Positions 49,649 through 61,749 of a stretch of DNA of 64,000 bases are shown here, one piece after another; the stretch's first letter is position 1, and every line of letters starts with the position of its first letter. Made by a program: the position numbers and the translations under genes. This DNA comes from Panicum virgatum (lineage: Eukaryota; Streptophyta; Magnoliopsida; Poales; Poaceae), in contig NC_053146.1 in the NCBI RefSeq assembly GCF_016808335.1, positions 30,357,495 through 30,421,494 of the forward strand, in the 5' to 3' direction. The notes beneath the pieces were generated by a model. That model was given only the letters and a program-made list of their open reading frames with translations. It searched no databases and was not told the origin of the DNA.

Positions 49649-51628
49649 TTAGCTGGGCTGGCTAGCAAAGAGATCTGGATAGGTCTTCCTCAGCTCATCT
49701 TCTCGCTCCCTTGTAGCCTCAGCTTCACTGTGGTGACTCCACTGAACTCTGCACATCTTGATGCACTTGTTCCGAGTAACTCTTTCTGATGTCTCCAGAA
49801 TTTTCACCGGATGCTCAGTATAAGTCAGATCTTCCTGAACTTCTAACCCATCCAGTGGTGCTTGCTCCTCGTGTACTCGCAGACACCTTTTCAGCTGAGA
49901 TATATGGAAGACATCGTGAACTCCTGAGAGGCTGGTGGGCAACTCCAGGCAATAAGCAACTTCGCCTTTCCTCTCTAGCACCTTGAATGGACCAACATAC
50001 CGAGGTGCTAACTTCCCCTTGACATTAAACCTGCGGATTCCTCTCATCGGAGACACCTTCAGGTATACATGATCACCAACACTGAAAGTCAGGTCTCTCC
50101 GTTTACCATCTGCATAGCTCTTTTGCCTGCTCTGTGCAATCCTCAGGTTTTCTCGCATAGCTTGTACCATCTGCTCTGCATCTTCTATAATATCAGGGCC
50201 AAAGAGCTGCTTCTCACCAATCTGATCCCAATAGAGAGGAATCCTGCACTTTCTGCCATACAATGCTTCAAAGGGGGACTTCTTCAGACTGGCCTGATAG
50301 CTGTTGTTGTATGAAAACTCAGCATATGACAGGCACTTATCCCAACTAGTACCGTACTGAATGGCACAAGCTCTCAGCATATCTTCCAACACTTGGTTGG
50401 TTCTCTCTGTCTGCCCATCGGTCTGAGGATGATAAGCGGTACTGAAACGTAGCTTCGTATCCAATGAATCATGAAGCTGCTCCCAGAACCGTGAAGTGAA
50501 CTGAGATCCTCTGTCTGATATAATCTTCTTGGGCACACCATGCAAGCAGACAATCCGGGAGATGTACAACTCTGCAAGTCTAGCACCGGAGTAAGTAGTG
50601 TTCACTGGAATGAAGTGAGCAACTTTCGTCAGACGATCCACTACTACCCATATGGAGTTGTACCCTTTCTGAATACGAGGCAATCCAACTATGAAATCCA
50701 TCGTGATCTCCTCCCATTTCCACTCGGGAATCTTCAACGGCTGCAACAAACCGGCTGGCCTCTGATGCTCTGCCTTCACACGCTGACATGTGTCGCAGAT
50801 GGCCACATTCTCGGTGACTGAACGCTTCATCCCATACCACCAAAAATGTTCCTTCAGATCATAGTACATCTTTGTGCTGCCCGAATGAATAGAGTAAGCT
50901 GTATCATGGGCCTCACTCAGAATCAACTTCCGGAGATCCTTCACATCTGGCACACAGATCCGGTTCTTGTACCACAAGGTACCCTGATCATCTTCTCTGA
51001 AATGAGGAGCCTTGCCCTTCTTGAGCAACTCACGAATCTCCTGCAGCTTCTCATCTTCATTCTGATGCTGCCTGATCTCTGCCTCTAGAGTGGGTACTGC
51101 CTCGAATGTCGCACTCGAAGTATGATGCAAGAAACCCAGACTCAACTGCTCAAATTCCTCACATAACTCCTGAGGCATCTGGAAAGCAACGGCCATGTTG
51201 ACATAGCTTCTTCTGCTCAGAGCATCTGCCACAACATTGGCCTTTCCCGGATGATAGTGAATTTCCATGTCATAATCCTTGACCAACTCTAACCATCTCC
51301 TCTGCCGCATGTTCAGCTCATTCTGCGTGAAAATGTACTTGAGGCTCTTGTGATCAGTGTAGATATCACACTGCTGCCCAAACAAGTAATGCCTCCAAAT
51401 CTTCAGAGCATGCACAACTGCGGCTACCTCAAGGTCATGAGTGGGATAGTTCAGCTCATGCCGGCGTAACTGCCGTGAAGCATAAGCTATCACTCTGCCC
51501 TCCTGCATCAGAACACACCCTAGACCATCCTTCGAAGCATCACAATATACCGTGAACCTCTTCGTCTGGTCTGGCAGAGTCAGGACTGGTGCCGTAGTCA
51601 ATCTTTTCTTCAGCACATCAAAGGCCAT
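49649..51628 (-). CDS. pol: RNase H, integrase and chromodomain-like tail of E0
   Basis: A 659-codon open frame continues the RT frame after a single TAG at 51629-51631. RNase H residues are D30 (YCDASKDG), E67, D92 (YTDHKSL) and D135 (ADALSR). The integrase zinc region has H241, H248, C278 and C281. The DDE triad is D311 (MDFIVGLP), D372 (SDRGSQF) and E408 (QTERTNQ), with spacings of 60 and 35. A GPY/F motif reads [20 protein letters not shown]. The last ~60 residues ([16 protein letters not shown], then CRVQWSHH) match the short chromodomain of Tekay/Del chromoviruses, which targets integration to modified chromatin. All catalytic residues are present. Confidence 0.9.
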   Translation of the reverse strand: MAFDVLKKRLTTAPVLTLPDQTKRFTVYCDASKDGLGCVLMQEGRVIAYASRQLRRHELNYPTHDLEVAAVVHALKIWRHYLFGQQCDIYTDHKSLKYIFTQNELNMRQRRWLELVKDYDMEIHYHPGKANVVADALSRRSYVNMAVAFQMPQELCEEFEQLSLGFLHHTSSATFEAVPTLEAEIRQHQNEDEKLQEIRELLKKGKAPHFREDDQGTLWYKNRICVPDVKDLRKLILSEAHDTAYSIHSGSTKMYYDLKEHFWWYGMKRSVTENVAICDTCQRVKAEHQRPAGLLQPLKIPEWKWEEITMDFIVGLPRIQKGYNSIWVVVDRLTKVAHFIPVNTTYSGARLAELYISRIVCLHGVPKKIISDRGSQFTSRFWEQLHDSLDTKLRFSTAYHPQTDGQTERTNQVLEDMLRACAIQYGTSWDKCLSYAEFSYNNSYQASLKKSPFEALYGRKCRIPLYWDQIGEKQLFGPDIIEDAEQMVQAMRENLRIAQSRQKSYADGKRRDLTFSVGDHVYLKVSPMRGIRRFNVKGKLAPRYVGPFKVLERKGEVAYCLELPTSLSGVHDVFHISQLKRCLRVHEEQAPLDGLEVQEDLTYTEHPVKILETSERVTRNKCIKMCRVQWSHHSEAEATREREDELRKTYPDLFASQPS

Positions 51629-52954
51629 CTAACGCTCATCAGTCCATATAAATGCCGCATTCTTCTCTAGCAAGGAAGTCAAAGGCTTCGCGATCTTGGA
51701 GAAATTCTCAATGAACCTCCGATAATATCCTGCTAAACCCAAGAATGACCGGACTTCCTTCACCGTCTGCGGTGTCTCCCACTCGAGCACATCCTTCACC
51801 TTGCTCGGATCAATTGCAATACCTCCCTTGGAGATGATATGACCGAGGAATGGAACCTCGTCAATCCAGAACTCGCACTTGCTGAACTTAGCATACAGCT
51901 GATGCTCTCTCAATCTCTGCAACACGAGCCTCAGATGCTCTTCATGCTCTTCCTCTGTCTTGGAGAAGATCGGGATATCATCAATGAAGATCACCACGAA
52001 GACATCCAGATAATCCATGAAAACCATGTTCATCAAGTGCATGAAGAAAGACGGGGCATTAGTCAAGCCGAAGGACATGACTGTGTACTCATATAGCCCG
52101 TACTTGCAAGTGAATGCCGTCTTCGGAATATCCTCCGGACGGATCCTCAGCTGAAAATAACCCGAACGAAGATCAATCTTCGAGAATATATGAGCACCTC
52201 GAAGCAGATCGAAGAGATCCTCAATACGGGGCAGTGGATGCTTGTTCTTGATAGTAACTGCATTCAGCTCCCGATAATCGACACACATCCTCTTCGAGCC
52301 ATCCTTCTTATCTACTAGCAACAATGGAAAAGCCCAAGGAGAGAAGCTGCGACGGATATAGCCCTTGGCTAACAACTCATCAATAGTCTTCTTGACTTCC
52401 TCATGCTCTATAGGTGCCATGCGGTAGGGCCGCTTTGCAATAGTAGTGCCAAGCAAAAGATCAATAGAAAACTCGATGTCGCGTTCAGGCGGCATACCTG
52501 GCAAATCATCTGGAAAGACATCTGGGAATTCAGACACCATGCGAATACCGTCCGTGGGTCTAGCCTCCATCTGATGAAGAAATCCCGAGGGCTCTGAAGC
52601 ACTGACTGTCACCTCTTGGCCATCAGATGCTGTCAGGTGAACTGCCCGATGAGCACAATCAATTCTGACTCCCCACTTGGCAAGAGTATCCATTCCCAGA
52701 ATCACATCAATACCCTTGGTGTTTAGCACCCTCAGATCTGCACTGAACGTTGCCCCCCTTATGGCTATACTGACTCGAGGGCTAACAATATGGGATCTCA
52801 ACTCCCCTCCCGGTGAAGAGACTAGCAGATACTTCTTTAATGGGGTGGTAAAGAAACTATGCTGCTCAACATATGACTTGGTGATGAATGAATGAGTAGC
52901 ACCAGTATCGAAAAGCACTGTAGCTAGGATGGGAGTTGACCATGAACGTACCAA
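51629..52954 (-). pseudogene. pol: Protease and reverse transcriptase of E0
   Basis: The frame is clear from the protease on (D16-[13 protein letters not shown]); the residues before it come from a frameshifted joint. RT motifs in order are [41 protein letters not shown]261 in [27 protein letters not shown] and F323-I-D-D326 in IFIDDIPIF. The usual Leu after I-D-D-I is Pro. The frame ends in TAG directly before ATG of the RNase H part, where Gln is expected. Only that one codon stops read-through into integrase. Confidence 0.85.
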
Positions 52955-52999
52955 TAACCACGTTAGGAGCCTCGGCCAGCTGACTCGGCCATCACGTGG

Positions 53000-53593
53000 T
53001 TCACTCTGCCCTGAAGTGGCGCCCTAGGCTGAGCTGGGCGCCCCTGCTGTCCCTGCCTGTGCCTTCCGGGGGCAAGTGTTGGCATAGTGCCCCGGCTGAC
53101 CGCAGTGAAAGCACGTGCGAGGAGGTGCCTGCTGTCCGGCAGGAGGAGCTGCCTGCCGTGGAGCCTGAGGTGCTGGCGGAGCTGGTGGAGCACGAGCCGG
53201 AGGTGCCGGTAACCTCGGACCCTGACCTGCCTGCTGCTGCTATCGAGGCAGGTACTGCTGCGGCCTCTGCTGGTACTGCTGAGGAGGCCGGTACTGCTGC
53301 TGCTGGTATTGCTGGGGTGGCTGGAGGCGAGGACGAGTGTTGCTGTCGGAAGCAACGGGGACAATCTTCCTCTTCTTGTCCTCCATCTCCAGGTACTTGC
53401 ACTCCGTGTTGAGCGCGCTATCAACCAGATGGTTGAAGTCGTCGAAGCAGAGGTTGAGCAGCGCGTACTGGAGGTAGTCCTCAAGACCCTCCATGAAGTG
53501 CTCCTTCTTCTTGCGGTCATCCGCAACATCGGCAGGGGCGTAGCGAGCAAGCTGCAGAAAATGATCACGATACTCCGTGACCGTCATAGTCCC
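53000..53593 (-). pseudogene. gag: Gag exon 2 of E0 (C-terminus and zinc knuckle)
   Basis: Exon 2 starts at 53593 with G-T-M-T-V-T-E-Y-R-D-H-F, in phase with exon 1. It encodes the end of the capsid region and a Gln/Pro-rich stretch, with TAG at 53240-53242. In the same frame, after a Pro/Ala-rich linker, comes a CCHC knuckle CFHCGQPGHYANTC (53072-53113). The joint with protease (52960-53040) has a further stop and frame changes. Gag would bind RNA through the knuckle. Confidence 0.8.
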
Positions 53594-53704
53594 CTGAAGC
53601 GAAAAAGACAGATAGATATCGAAAGATTAATTCATGACTCAGAAAGATAGCTCAAGGGGGTATTAGCTCAAAAGGAAACGCTGAATGATTATATCTGAAA
53701 TTAC
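53594..53704 (-). other. Candidate 111-base intron in gag of E0
   Basis: On the minus strand the donor is CAG|GTAATT and the acceptor TTTTTCGCTTCAG|GGG, with a CTAAT-type branch sequence about 65-70 bases before it and a T-rich tract. It contains in-frame stops. Removing it joins RALKQ to GTMTVTEY exactly where related gags are continuous. Confidence 0.75.
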
Positions 53705-54217
53705 CTGCTTCAGTGCACGGAACTCCTTCTGCTTCATCTTCATAACGCCCGCGGGGACGTTGTGACTGCGGAACCGCTCCCGGAACTGGAGCCAGGTGAG
53801 AGCCTCGCGGTCCTGAACTGGGTGGGACTCCCACCAGTCCAAAGCTGCCCCTCGTAGCTGTCCTGCTGCGTACAGGACTCGCTCCCGATCATCGCATTGG
53901 GCGATGTCCAACTGGCACTCCACTGCACGGAGCCAGTCATCTACCTGGAGAGGGTCAAATGTGTGATAGAACGTCGGCGGGTGACCCCTCAGGAACTCAG
54001 CACGCCTGTCGCGGGTCTGCGGAGGTGGAGGAGGCGGCGGCTGAGCGTGGATCTGCTGCAATGCCTGAACAGTGTTGTTCAGGGTGGCCATCATCTGCAT
54101 CTGGAGCTGAAAGAACTGCTCCGGAGTCAAGGGTGGAGGCATCAGCATTCCGGTACCCTGGTTGTTCTGCCCCTGCTGCTGGCCAGAACCGGAACCGGTG
54201 CTCCTGGTGTTCACCAT
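53705..54217 (-). CDS. gag: Gag exon 1 of E0
   Basis: The start is taken at the Met of MVNTRSTGSGSG, the usual start in this group, although the frame is open eight codons upstream. It has a Gln-rich N-terminus, PPLTPEQFFQLQMQMMATLN, a proline run, then the capsid domain: FYHTFDPLQVDDWLRAVECQ, AAGQLRGAALDWWES and W-L-Q-F-R-E-R-F. It ends at the intron donor at 53705 after 171 codons in phase 0. Confidence 0.85.
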
Positions 54218-54734
54218 CTGATTTTGGACAAAAGATTTCACGAGTAAGGATATTGCAGGAATAAATTCAGATGGATATGATAACTCTTTGCGGAAAAAGA
54301 TTCAGCCATGATAGAGTAGACAGGATAGAGTGGACTGTTTTACCCTCCAACGATCTAACTCATTTTATTAATTAGTTAACTTTAATATAAGAGTGATTTT
54401 CTTTAGACAAATTTAAACTACTAAGCTATGCAATCATCCAAAAATCCAAATCAAACATGTAGCATAATAACAAGCAGACAATTTTCACAACTTAGCCGAG
54501 TTATCGTATTATTATAAAAGGGTCACCTAGCTCCTACTCATGGTGGTCAGATGACTGATTTCAGGCCAGAATCTACGAAAACTATTCTTTAGAGAGAGAA
54601 ATCAAGGAAAGACGGGTAAAAGTCATAGAATTCAAGGGGTATAATAGTAAAATAGTTTCAGCAGGCAAGGATTGGAGAGAAGAAGTCCTAAAACCCGACC
54701 AGTTCTATCTAGGCTTTCGTCCTACAGTCGATAT
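54218..54734 (-). other. 5' leader of E0
   Basis: About 520 non-coding bases between primer site and gag, homologous to the first ~480 bases of the E1 leader. A sequence TTTTGTCCAAAATCAG just before the gag ATG resembles a 3' splice site. Confidence 0.6.
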
Positions 54735-54747
54735 GGCTCTGATACCA
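54735..54747 (-). promoter_or_regulatory. tRNA-iMet primer site of E0
   Basis: TGGTATCAGAGCC on the minus strand, three bases after the LTR. Confidence 0.9.
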
Positions 54748-55004
54748 CTCTGTAACACCCGGTTTATAAAAGGACATAAACCGAGCAATCATATACGTGC
54801 CAGGATCAAGTCACACGTATATACAATAGAATGAACAGTATATCATAGCACATATCACGTAAAAGATATAATAAAGCGAGTATGAATGTTATTTATTACA
54901 TTAATGACAAAAATGTCTGATACAGCGGAAGCGAAGTACAAATACGATAAAACTCTCCGAAGCTGAGCAGGGCGCCACAGGGACGTCGAGTGGGAGACAA
55001 ACGC

Positions 55005-55060
55005 CTAGAAGTCCTCGTAGACCTGGTAGCGCTGAGCGAACTCCCTCGCGTCGGCAGGAA
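55005..55060 (-). CDS. LTR mini-gene exon B (E0 5' LTR)
   Basis: Acceptor CTGCTGCTCAG before 55060. The frame reads V-P-A-D-A-R-E-F-A-Q-R-Y-Q-V-Y-E-D-F and TAG, the same length (56 bases) as in LTR 1 and E3. Confidence 0.5.
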
Positions 55061-56088
55061 CTGAGCAGCAGTAGCGTATCCAAGAGGAAAAAGTAGAGAA
55101 GAGGCAAGGGTGAGTACACAACTTGTACTCAACAATTACAACACGAACTATGAGGCTCTAGGTTGGCTGACTGACTGCATTAGCTTTTAAGTCTTGGCAA
55201 AATTTTATTAAAGCTATTTACTACAAGTTGATGAATTACCATAAACCCAGTTACATAGTAATTAATCAAAATTAATCATGTTACTACTGAGAACCAAACC
55301 GAAACCACCAAGGTAACCCCGAGAGGCACCCCCTCGTCGGAAGGAGTTAACCCCACTAATCAAAAGGAGGATCTGGGCCGCTCATGACCGTGAGCACGGC
55401 TAGTATACTAGTTTTACACTCTGCAGAGGATGCACATCTTTACCCACAAGTCGTGAGCTACGCTAGTTGTTCATCACACTTCCTTAGGTGAGATGACTAG
55501 CGACTCACTACGAGGCCGTTACAAAGGACACGTTGGTAAGGTGTAACCGCTAAGGAATCAGGCTCCGCAACGATGGTAACCACCTCGAGGGGTACGCAGA
55601 CCAAGCCTTGTAGCCTGGCCACCATTGAAGCTCACCACCCCCCATGCCCCGTCGGTAAGTTACTCTCGAACCTAAATGACCTAATTATTAAGCCAAGACC
55701 GTCCCATTCCAGTCTTGTGGTAGCGCTGTTGTCCCAGGTTATCGCTCTATGAACCGGTCCTTATGGAGAGTGGCCAACCAGGCTAGTAAGCACCGTGCTG
55801 GCCCCCTAAACCATATTTCTAACAAAACCACTTTTAAACGAGACGTGAGCCACTCAAGCCACACAGAGGGCCACTCTCAGAATTAAGTTGCATATACCAT
55901 TAATCAAATTAATTAAAAAGGACCAAGTGTGTTATAGCACGGCACCTAGCACAACTAACCAAAATGCAACCCAAGGGATATATATATAAAGGATAAATGT
56001 GGCTAGGAAAACCTTATAGGCATACAGTATTAAAATGCAGTATGAAATTGTAATTAAAGGTGATAGGTGGTGTTCATGTTATAGTTGC

Positions 56089-56178
56089 CTTCCTCGTACT
56101 GCTCCTGCTGCTGCTCAAACTGGTCGGAAGATGGCTGCTCCGGGTACTGGTACTGGGGCTCCTCAGATGGATCAGCGT
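56089..56178 (-). CDS. LTR mini-gene exon A (E0 5' LTR)
   Basis: 90 bases encoding ADPSEEPQYQYPEQPSSDQF then EQQQEQYEE, ending GAAG|GCAACT. Joined to the upstream donor at 57248 (phase 1), the frame stays open for over 50 codons upstream, through L-P-L-L-G-A-E-R-H-R-D-L-H-A. No ATG is seen in that stretch. Confidence 0.5.
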
Positions 56179-58060
56179 CTACTCACGAACACATGGCCAA
56201 AACAAGGCACAACAATAAACATACAAGCAAACACTAACGAAAGCTAAGAAACAGTACATCAGTACAATAAAACAGTAGACTAAACTATTTTAAAACTATT
56301 CTACGCATTACAACGATCGCGTGGATATAAAGAACGCCAAAAACGGAGCTAAAACGCATAATCTAGGCCAAAAACAAGTTCCAGGGACCTATTTGTAAGA
56401 AAACTGGAGTTCCAGGGGGGTTTCTGGGCAAAACCGAGGAATAAAATGTAATTAAACTATAAATCTGGGGTCTAACTCACAAAAAGACCTAACCTGGACG
56501 GCGGGTTCTATATCTAAAAAGGTCAGGGGGGTCTGTGCAAGATTTTGGGCCAAACTGTAATTATTTTTGAACTAAACAGGACGGCGGGTTGATTTCAAAG
56601 AAAGGGAGGGGCTCTTTAGCAAAGTGGCCAGTCCGAACCGTTATCTAATGACCGGGGCCGTTGGATCGCGATCTGAGGGCATAGGACCAAGGGATGCACC
56701 GATCTAATCTGGAGCGTCCATCTGAGATCGGGTGGTTAGGGGGGTTCGGGCGTGCGGGACGTCGCCGGAGCTCTGCTCCGCGGCGAGCTTCGCCGGCGAC
56801 GGCCGATCCAGTGCTACAGGGGTCCGTTCGGGCTATGGTCTTGTGCAAAAGCTCAAGCGCAACACATGTAATTCACTGGGGCACTTAGAGAGGCGGTTTG
56901 GGGCTGGGAGAGGGGTTCTCGCCGGTGCAGGGCGGTGCTAGCATCGCCGGCAAGGTCGACTAGGTGCAACAGAGAGCAAAAGGGGCGGGGAACGGGCACG
57001 GCGTGATCGTTACCCTCACTCGGGGATGATGCCGGCCGTAGAAGTCGACGAGAGGCGGCGCAGGGCAGAAATCGGGGCGGACTGGCGGCGGAGCTCGACG
57101 CGGCGGTCGCGAGCGTGGTCGATGCGGCGGTGCTCCGGTCCTCTGGACTCCACGGGAAGCCTCGGGGTCGATTTGCGAAGCCGATGAAGGGGTCAGAGAG
57201 GTCCAGTGGTCACCGGAGATGATGGATTGTGGCGGCGCAAGGACTCACCGGCGTGGAGGTCGCGGTGGCGCTCCGCTCCGAGCAGAGGCAAGTAGGCGGC
57301 TAGGGTTGTGGGGCTGTGCTGTGGGATAGGCTGGACGCAGGAGGTCCGCGGGGGTTTAAAGAAGGCACCGGGGATCTTGGGGAGGCGCGCCCGTCGTGAT
57401 CCCGGCGGGGATTGCGGCGCGGCCGTTGCAGCGTGGGGAAGGCGGGGGTGGGGTTGACAGGCGGGCCAGCGCTGTCAGCGGCTGGGCGAGCGAGAGCGGG
57501 CGATGCGCATCGCGCGGAGGAGTGGGCCGAAGCGGGTCGAACGCGGGAGCGGCGCTGGAGCGAGGGAGTGGGCTGAGCGGAAGGCGGGGTTGCGGGGTGG
57601 AGTGGGCCACGGGGTGTGGGCCGCGCAGGGAGGTGGCCTGGGCTGCTGCGCGTGAGCAGGCCCGGGAACAGAGAGGGAAGGAAAAGGAGGCGAGCTGGGC
57701 TTCTGGGCCGCGGGAAAGGGAGAAGAGGAGGGATGGGCCGGCCGGGTTTCCTTGGGCTGGGCTTTGGTCTTTCTAGTTCCTTCTTCTTTTTCTATTCTAT
57801 TTTCCTATTTCTAGCTCTAACTCAAACTCAAACCAAATGAATTCAAATTTGAATTTGAATTCATTCAAGCACTCAAACAATTAAAACAATGCTCCAGCAT
57901 GATGCAACAAACATTTTAACCTTATGATAAAGTTTTAATTACTTAAGGAACAAAAATTAAATTAAATGCAAGACTAGACATAAAAAACCTTAGAAAATTA
58001 AGTAAAGCCAATTAAATTTATTAATAAATGCTGGAAATTAAATTAGTGTGTTACAGCGTA

Positions 58061-59298
58061 CCCTCTGGAAAACTACTCGGATTCATCGTCAGCCACCGAG
58101 GAATCGAGGCTAATCCAGAAAAGATCAACGCCATCATGGCCATAGATGCTCCAGCCACCATCAAGGACGTCTAGAAGGTTACAGGCTGCATGGCAGCCTT
58201 GAATCGGTTCTTGTCCAGGTTTGGTGAATGAGGGTTACCCTTCTTCAAGCTTCTCAAATGACAAGACAAATTTGAGTGGACTACAGAAGCCATGGAAGCA
58301 CTCGAGAATCTCAAGCGTCATCTCCAGTCATCGCCAATTCTTACAACCCCACTACTAGGAGAGGCACTACTCCTCTACATCACTGCGACTACTCATGTAG
58401 TCAGCATGGCGATAGTAGTCGAACGCCCAGAGGAAGGCCACGCTTACGGCGTCTAGAGACCAGTCTACTTCATCAGTGAAGTACTCTCTGAATCAAAGGT
58501 TAGATATCTGTCAATTCAGAAAGTTCTATATGGAATTCTAATTACCTCCAGGAAGCTTCAAAACTATTTCGATGAGTACAAGATCTCAGTTATCACTGAC
58601 TTCCCATTGGCGGACATACTCCACAATCGGGATGCCAATGGACGAATCTCAAAGTGGGCAGTTAAACTGGGAGCTTTGGAAATTAACTTTAAGCCAAGAA
58701 CAACAATCAACTCACAAGCACTAGTCGATGTCTTAGCTCAATGGCGGGAAAATCAAATCCTAGCACCTCACAACATACCAGAGCATTGGGTAATGTACTT
58801 TGATGGCTCACTCAAGCTCGACAGAGGCGGCGCTGGAGTTCTATTCATCTCCCCCAAAGGAGAGCAGTTGAAGTATGTGTTCCAGATCCTATTTAAAGTC
58901 TCCAACAATGAAGCAGAATACGAGGCACTGCTTCACGGGCTTTGCCTAGATGTTTCTCTCGGCATCAAGCGACTACTTGTCTACGGCGAATATCTACTCG
59001 TCATCTAGCAAGTCAATAAAGAATGGGATATCGACATGGACACAATGGATGCATACGTTGAAGAAATCAGAAAGCTCGAGAACAAGATCTCAGGATTGGA
59101 AATCCACCACGTAGATCGTGACAACAACGTGGGAGCTGATGTCCTATCCAAGCTTGGATCTACTCGGGCAGCTGTTCCACCTGGAGTCTTCGTTCATGGA
59201 CTACATCATCCATCAGTCAAGGTGCACAGTCAGCAAACTACTGACACGAAGGCCCCGCCCACAGTCAGAGAAGTGTTGATGATCAAAGAAGATTAGCG
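58061..59298 (+). pseudogene. pol: RT end and RNase H domains of Tat element B
   Basis: The B frame resumes after E0 with PSGKLLGFIVSHRGIEANPE. Stops occur at 58172, 58229, 58259 and others without loss of frame. The classical RNase H region reads VYFISEVLSESKVRYLSIQK and YKISVITDFPLADILH. The archaeal-type RNase H has MYFDGSLKLDRGGAGVLFIS (D), NNEAEYEALLHGL (E) and LLVYGEYLLVI (Asp changed to Glu), then a TAG at 59006-59008. It ends near 59296 before the integrase. Confidence 0.8.
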
Positions 59299-60334
59299 GA
59301 CTCAGTTCATCGACTTCATTAGGGAGTTCAAGCTCCACCACATGTCGATGCTAAGAATGTTGAAGCAGCACGCATCATCAGGCGAAGCAAAGGTTTCGTT
59401 CTCGTCGGCGACAACCTGTATAAGAGCTCCGCCTCCGGCTCCTTATGATGTGTGTTACCCTCGAAGAAGGCAAGGACATCCTCAGGGAAATACACGAAGG
59501 AGTCTGCGGCAATCACACCGCATCAAGGACTCTAGTTGGCAATGCCTACAGATCCGGCTTCTTCTGCCCAACTGTTGTGTCAGACGCAGAAGACCTTGTC
59601 AGAAGATGTCCTGGCTGCCAATTTTTTGGCAAGAAGACTCATGTTCCAGCACACAATTTGATCACAATCCCTCCGTCATGGCCATTCGCCTGTTGGAGTT
59701 TTGACATGATCAGACTCTTAATCGAAGCCCTAGGAGGATTCAATCATGTGCTGGTAGCGGCCGACAAGTTCACCAAGTGGATCGAGTACAAGCCCATTGT
59801 CAAGATCTCATTAGATTAAGCATTGGACTTCAACTCCGACATCATACATCGGTTCGGTTTCCCCCACACTATTATCATAGATCTGGGTTCTAAGTTTACC
59901 TTGTAGTCATTTTGGGATTTCTGTGACAATTCTTGCATAGAGGTCAAATATGCTTTAGTGGCTCATCCTCGAGCAAATGATCAAGTGGAATGCATCACTG
60001 GCTTAGTACTCAATGGCTTGAAAAAGAGACTATGACGCCAATTCTAAGAAAGGCGGCAAGTGGATTCATGAACTACCCCACGTAGTCTGTGGGCTACGAA
60101 TGCAACCCAGCAAAGCAACTGGAAATCTCCTTTCTTCCTTACCTATGGATCAGAGACTATACTACCCGCATATATCATGTGAAAATCTCCAAGAGTACAA
60201 GCCTATCAAGAAGGAGAAGCAGATGAAGCTCGACAACTTGAGTTAGACTCAGTCGAAGAAGTCAGAATCAATGCTTTGACTCAGTCTGCTAAATATCTTC
60301 AAGGAGTCAGACACTATCATGATCGCAATGTCCA
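59299..60334 (+). pseudogene. pol: Integrase of Tat element B, truncated
   Basis: A frame change before 59445 leads to EIHEGVCGNHTASRTLVGNA (zinc-region His) and RCPGCQFFGKK (Cys pair). The core has SFDMIRLL (D) and VLVAADKFTKWIEYKPI. After TAA at 59817-59819 it continues with H-R-F-G-F-P-H-T, I-I-I-D-L-G-S-K-F (D) and VAHPRANDQVECITGLVLNG (E). More stops and shifts follow. The last piece, QSAKYLQGVRHYHDRN, ends at 60334 where E3 is inserted (TSD GTCCA at 60330-60334). Confidence 0.75.
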
Positions 60335-60584
60335 TGTAACACCCGGTTTACAAAAGGACATAAACCGAGCAATCATATACGTGCCAGGATCAAGTGACAC
60401 ATATATACAACAGAATGAACAGTATATCACAGCACGTATCACGTCAAAAGATATAATAAAGCGAGTACGAATGTTATTTATTACATAAATGACAAAATGT
60501 CTGATACAGAGTATGCGGAAGCGTAAAACAAGTACGAAACTCGGAAGCTAGGCGCCACAGGGACGTCGACTGGGAGACGACCGC

Positions 60585-60640
60585 CTAGAAGTCCTCGTAC
60601 TCCTGGTAGCTCCGGGTGAACTCCGCCGCGTCACCGGGAA
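60585..60640 (-). CDS. LTR mini-gene exon B (E3)
   Basis: Acceptor CTGCTGCTCAG, then V-P-G-D-A-A-E-F-T-R-S-Y-Q-E-Y-E-D-F and TAG. Length equals the other copies despite many base changes. Confidence 0.5.
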
Positions 60641-61665
60641 CTGAGCAGCAGTAGGGTGTCCCCAAAGAGAACAAGAGGAAAAGAGTAGAGTAGGCAAGAG
60701 TGAGTACACAACTTGTACTCAATAAGTATAACACAAACTATGAGGCTCTAAGGTTGGCTGACTCATCTGCATTAGCTTTTAATCTTGGCAAAATTTTATT
60801 ACAGCTATTTACTACAAGTTGATGAATTACCATACCCCAGTTACATAGTAATTAATCAGAATTAATTATGATACTACTGAGAACCAAACCAACCAACCAC
60901 CCGGGGAACCCCCCTAATCAAAGGAGAATAACCCCCCTAATCAAAAGGAGGATCTGGGCCGCTCATGACTGTGAGCACGGCTAGTATACCAGTTTTACAC
61001 TCTGCAGAGGTTGCACATCTTTACCCACAAGCCGTGAGCTACGCTAGTTGTTCATCACACTTCCGTAGGTGAGATGACTAGCAAACTCACTACGAGGCCT
61101 TTACAAAGAATCTCGTTGGTAAGGAGTAACCGCGAGGGTTAGATCAGCGACGATGGAGCAAGTTTAGTAGGCGTCAAGACACAAAAGCACAGACGAGGCC
61201 ACTCAGTACGAGGGCCATAGAAGCTTACCACCCTTGCCCCACAGGTAAGTTACTCCAAACCAAAAAGACCTAATTGGTAAGCCAAGACCGTCCCATTCCA
61301 GTCTTGTGGTAGCGCTGTTGTCCCAGGTTGTCGCTCTATGAACCGGTCCTTATGGAGAGTGGCCAACCCAGCACTAAGCACCGTGCTGGCCCCCTAAACC
61401 ATGTTTCTAAAAAAACAATTTTAACGAGACGTGAGCCACTCAAGCGGGCCGCTCCCAGAATTAAGTTACATATACCATTAATCAAATTAATAAAAAAAGG
61501 ACCAAGTGTGTTATAGCGTAGCACCTAGCACAACTAACCAAAATGCAACCCCAGGGATATATAAAGGATAAGAAGTGGCTTGGAAAATCCTTATAGGTAT
61601 ACAGTATTAAAATGCAGTATGAAATTGTATTTAAAAGTGATAGGTGGTGCTCATGTTATACTTGC

Positions 61666-61749
61666 CTTCCTCAAAGTTCTCCTGCTGCTCAAACTGCGGT
61701 GAAGATGGTGGCTGCTCTGGGTACTGGTACTCTTCCGAAGGATCAACGT
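61666..61749 (-). CDS. LTR mini-gene exon A (E3)
   Basis: 84 bases encoding VDPSEEYQYPEQPPSSPQF then EQQENFEE, ending GAAG|GCAAGT. It is two codons shorter than in E1 and E0, so the frame is preserved. Confidence 0.5.

Larger units (their letters stand above)
32654..58055 (-). mobile_element. Tekay/Del-like chromovirus E0, carrying tandem element E1
   Basis: TSD GCGTA lies at 32649-32653 and 58056-58060. On the minus strand the order is 5' LTR (58055-54751), tRNA-iMet primer site, gag with an intron, protease, RT, RNase H, integrase, chromodomain-like tail, PPT and 3' LTR (49612-47337 plus 32889-32654, split by E1). Without E1 the element is about 11 kb. In the outermost ~230 bases of the two LTRs I count four substitutions and one 14-base indel, so it is fairly young. 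Confidence 0.9.
54751..58055 (-). repeat. 5' LTR of E0
   Basis: A 3305-base LTR, minus strand start TGTAACACACTAA at 58055, end CCGGGTGTTACA at 54751. It has a TTTAAA box at about 57356 (minus) followed within 70 bases by ACCCTAGCCGCC-type leader sequence, a donor at 57248, and mini-gene exons at 56178-56089 and 55060-55005. It is the most complete E0 LTR. Confidence 0.9.
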
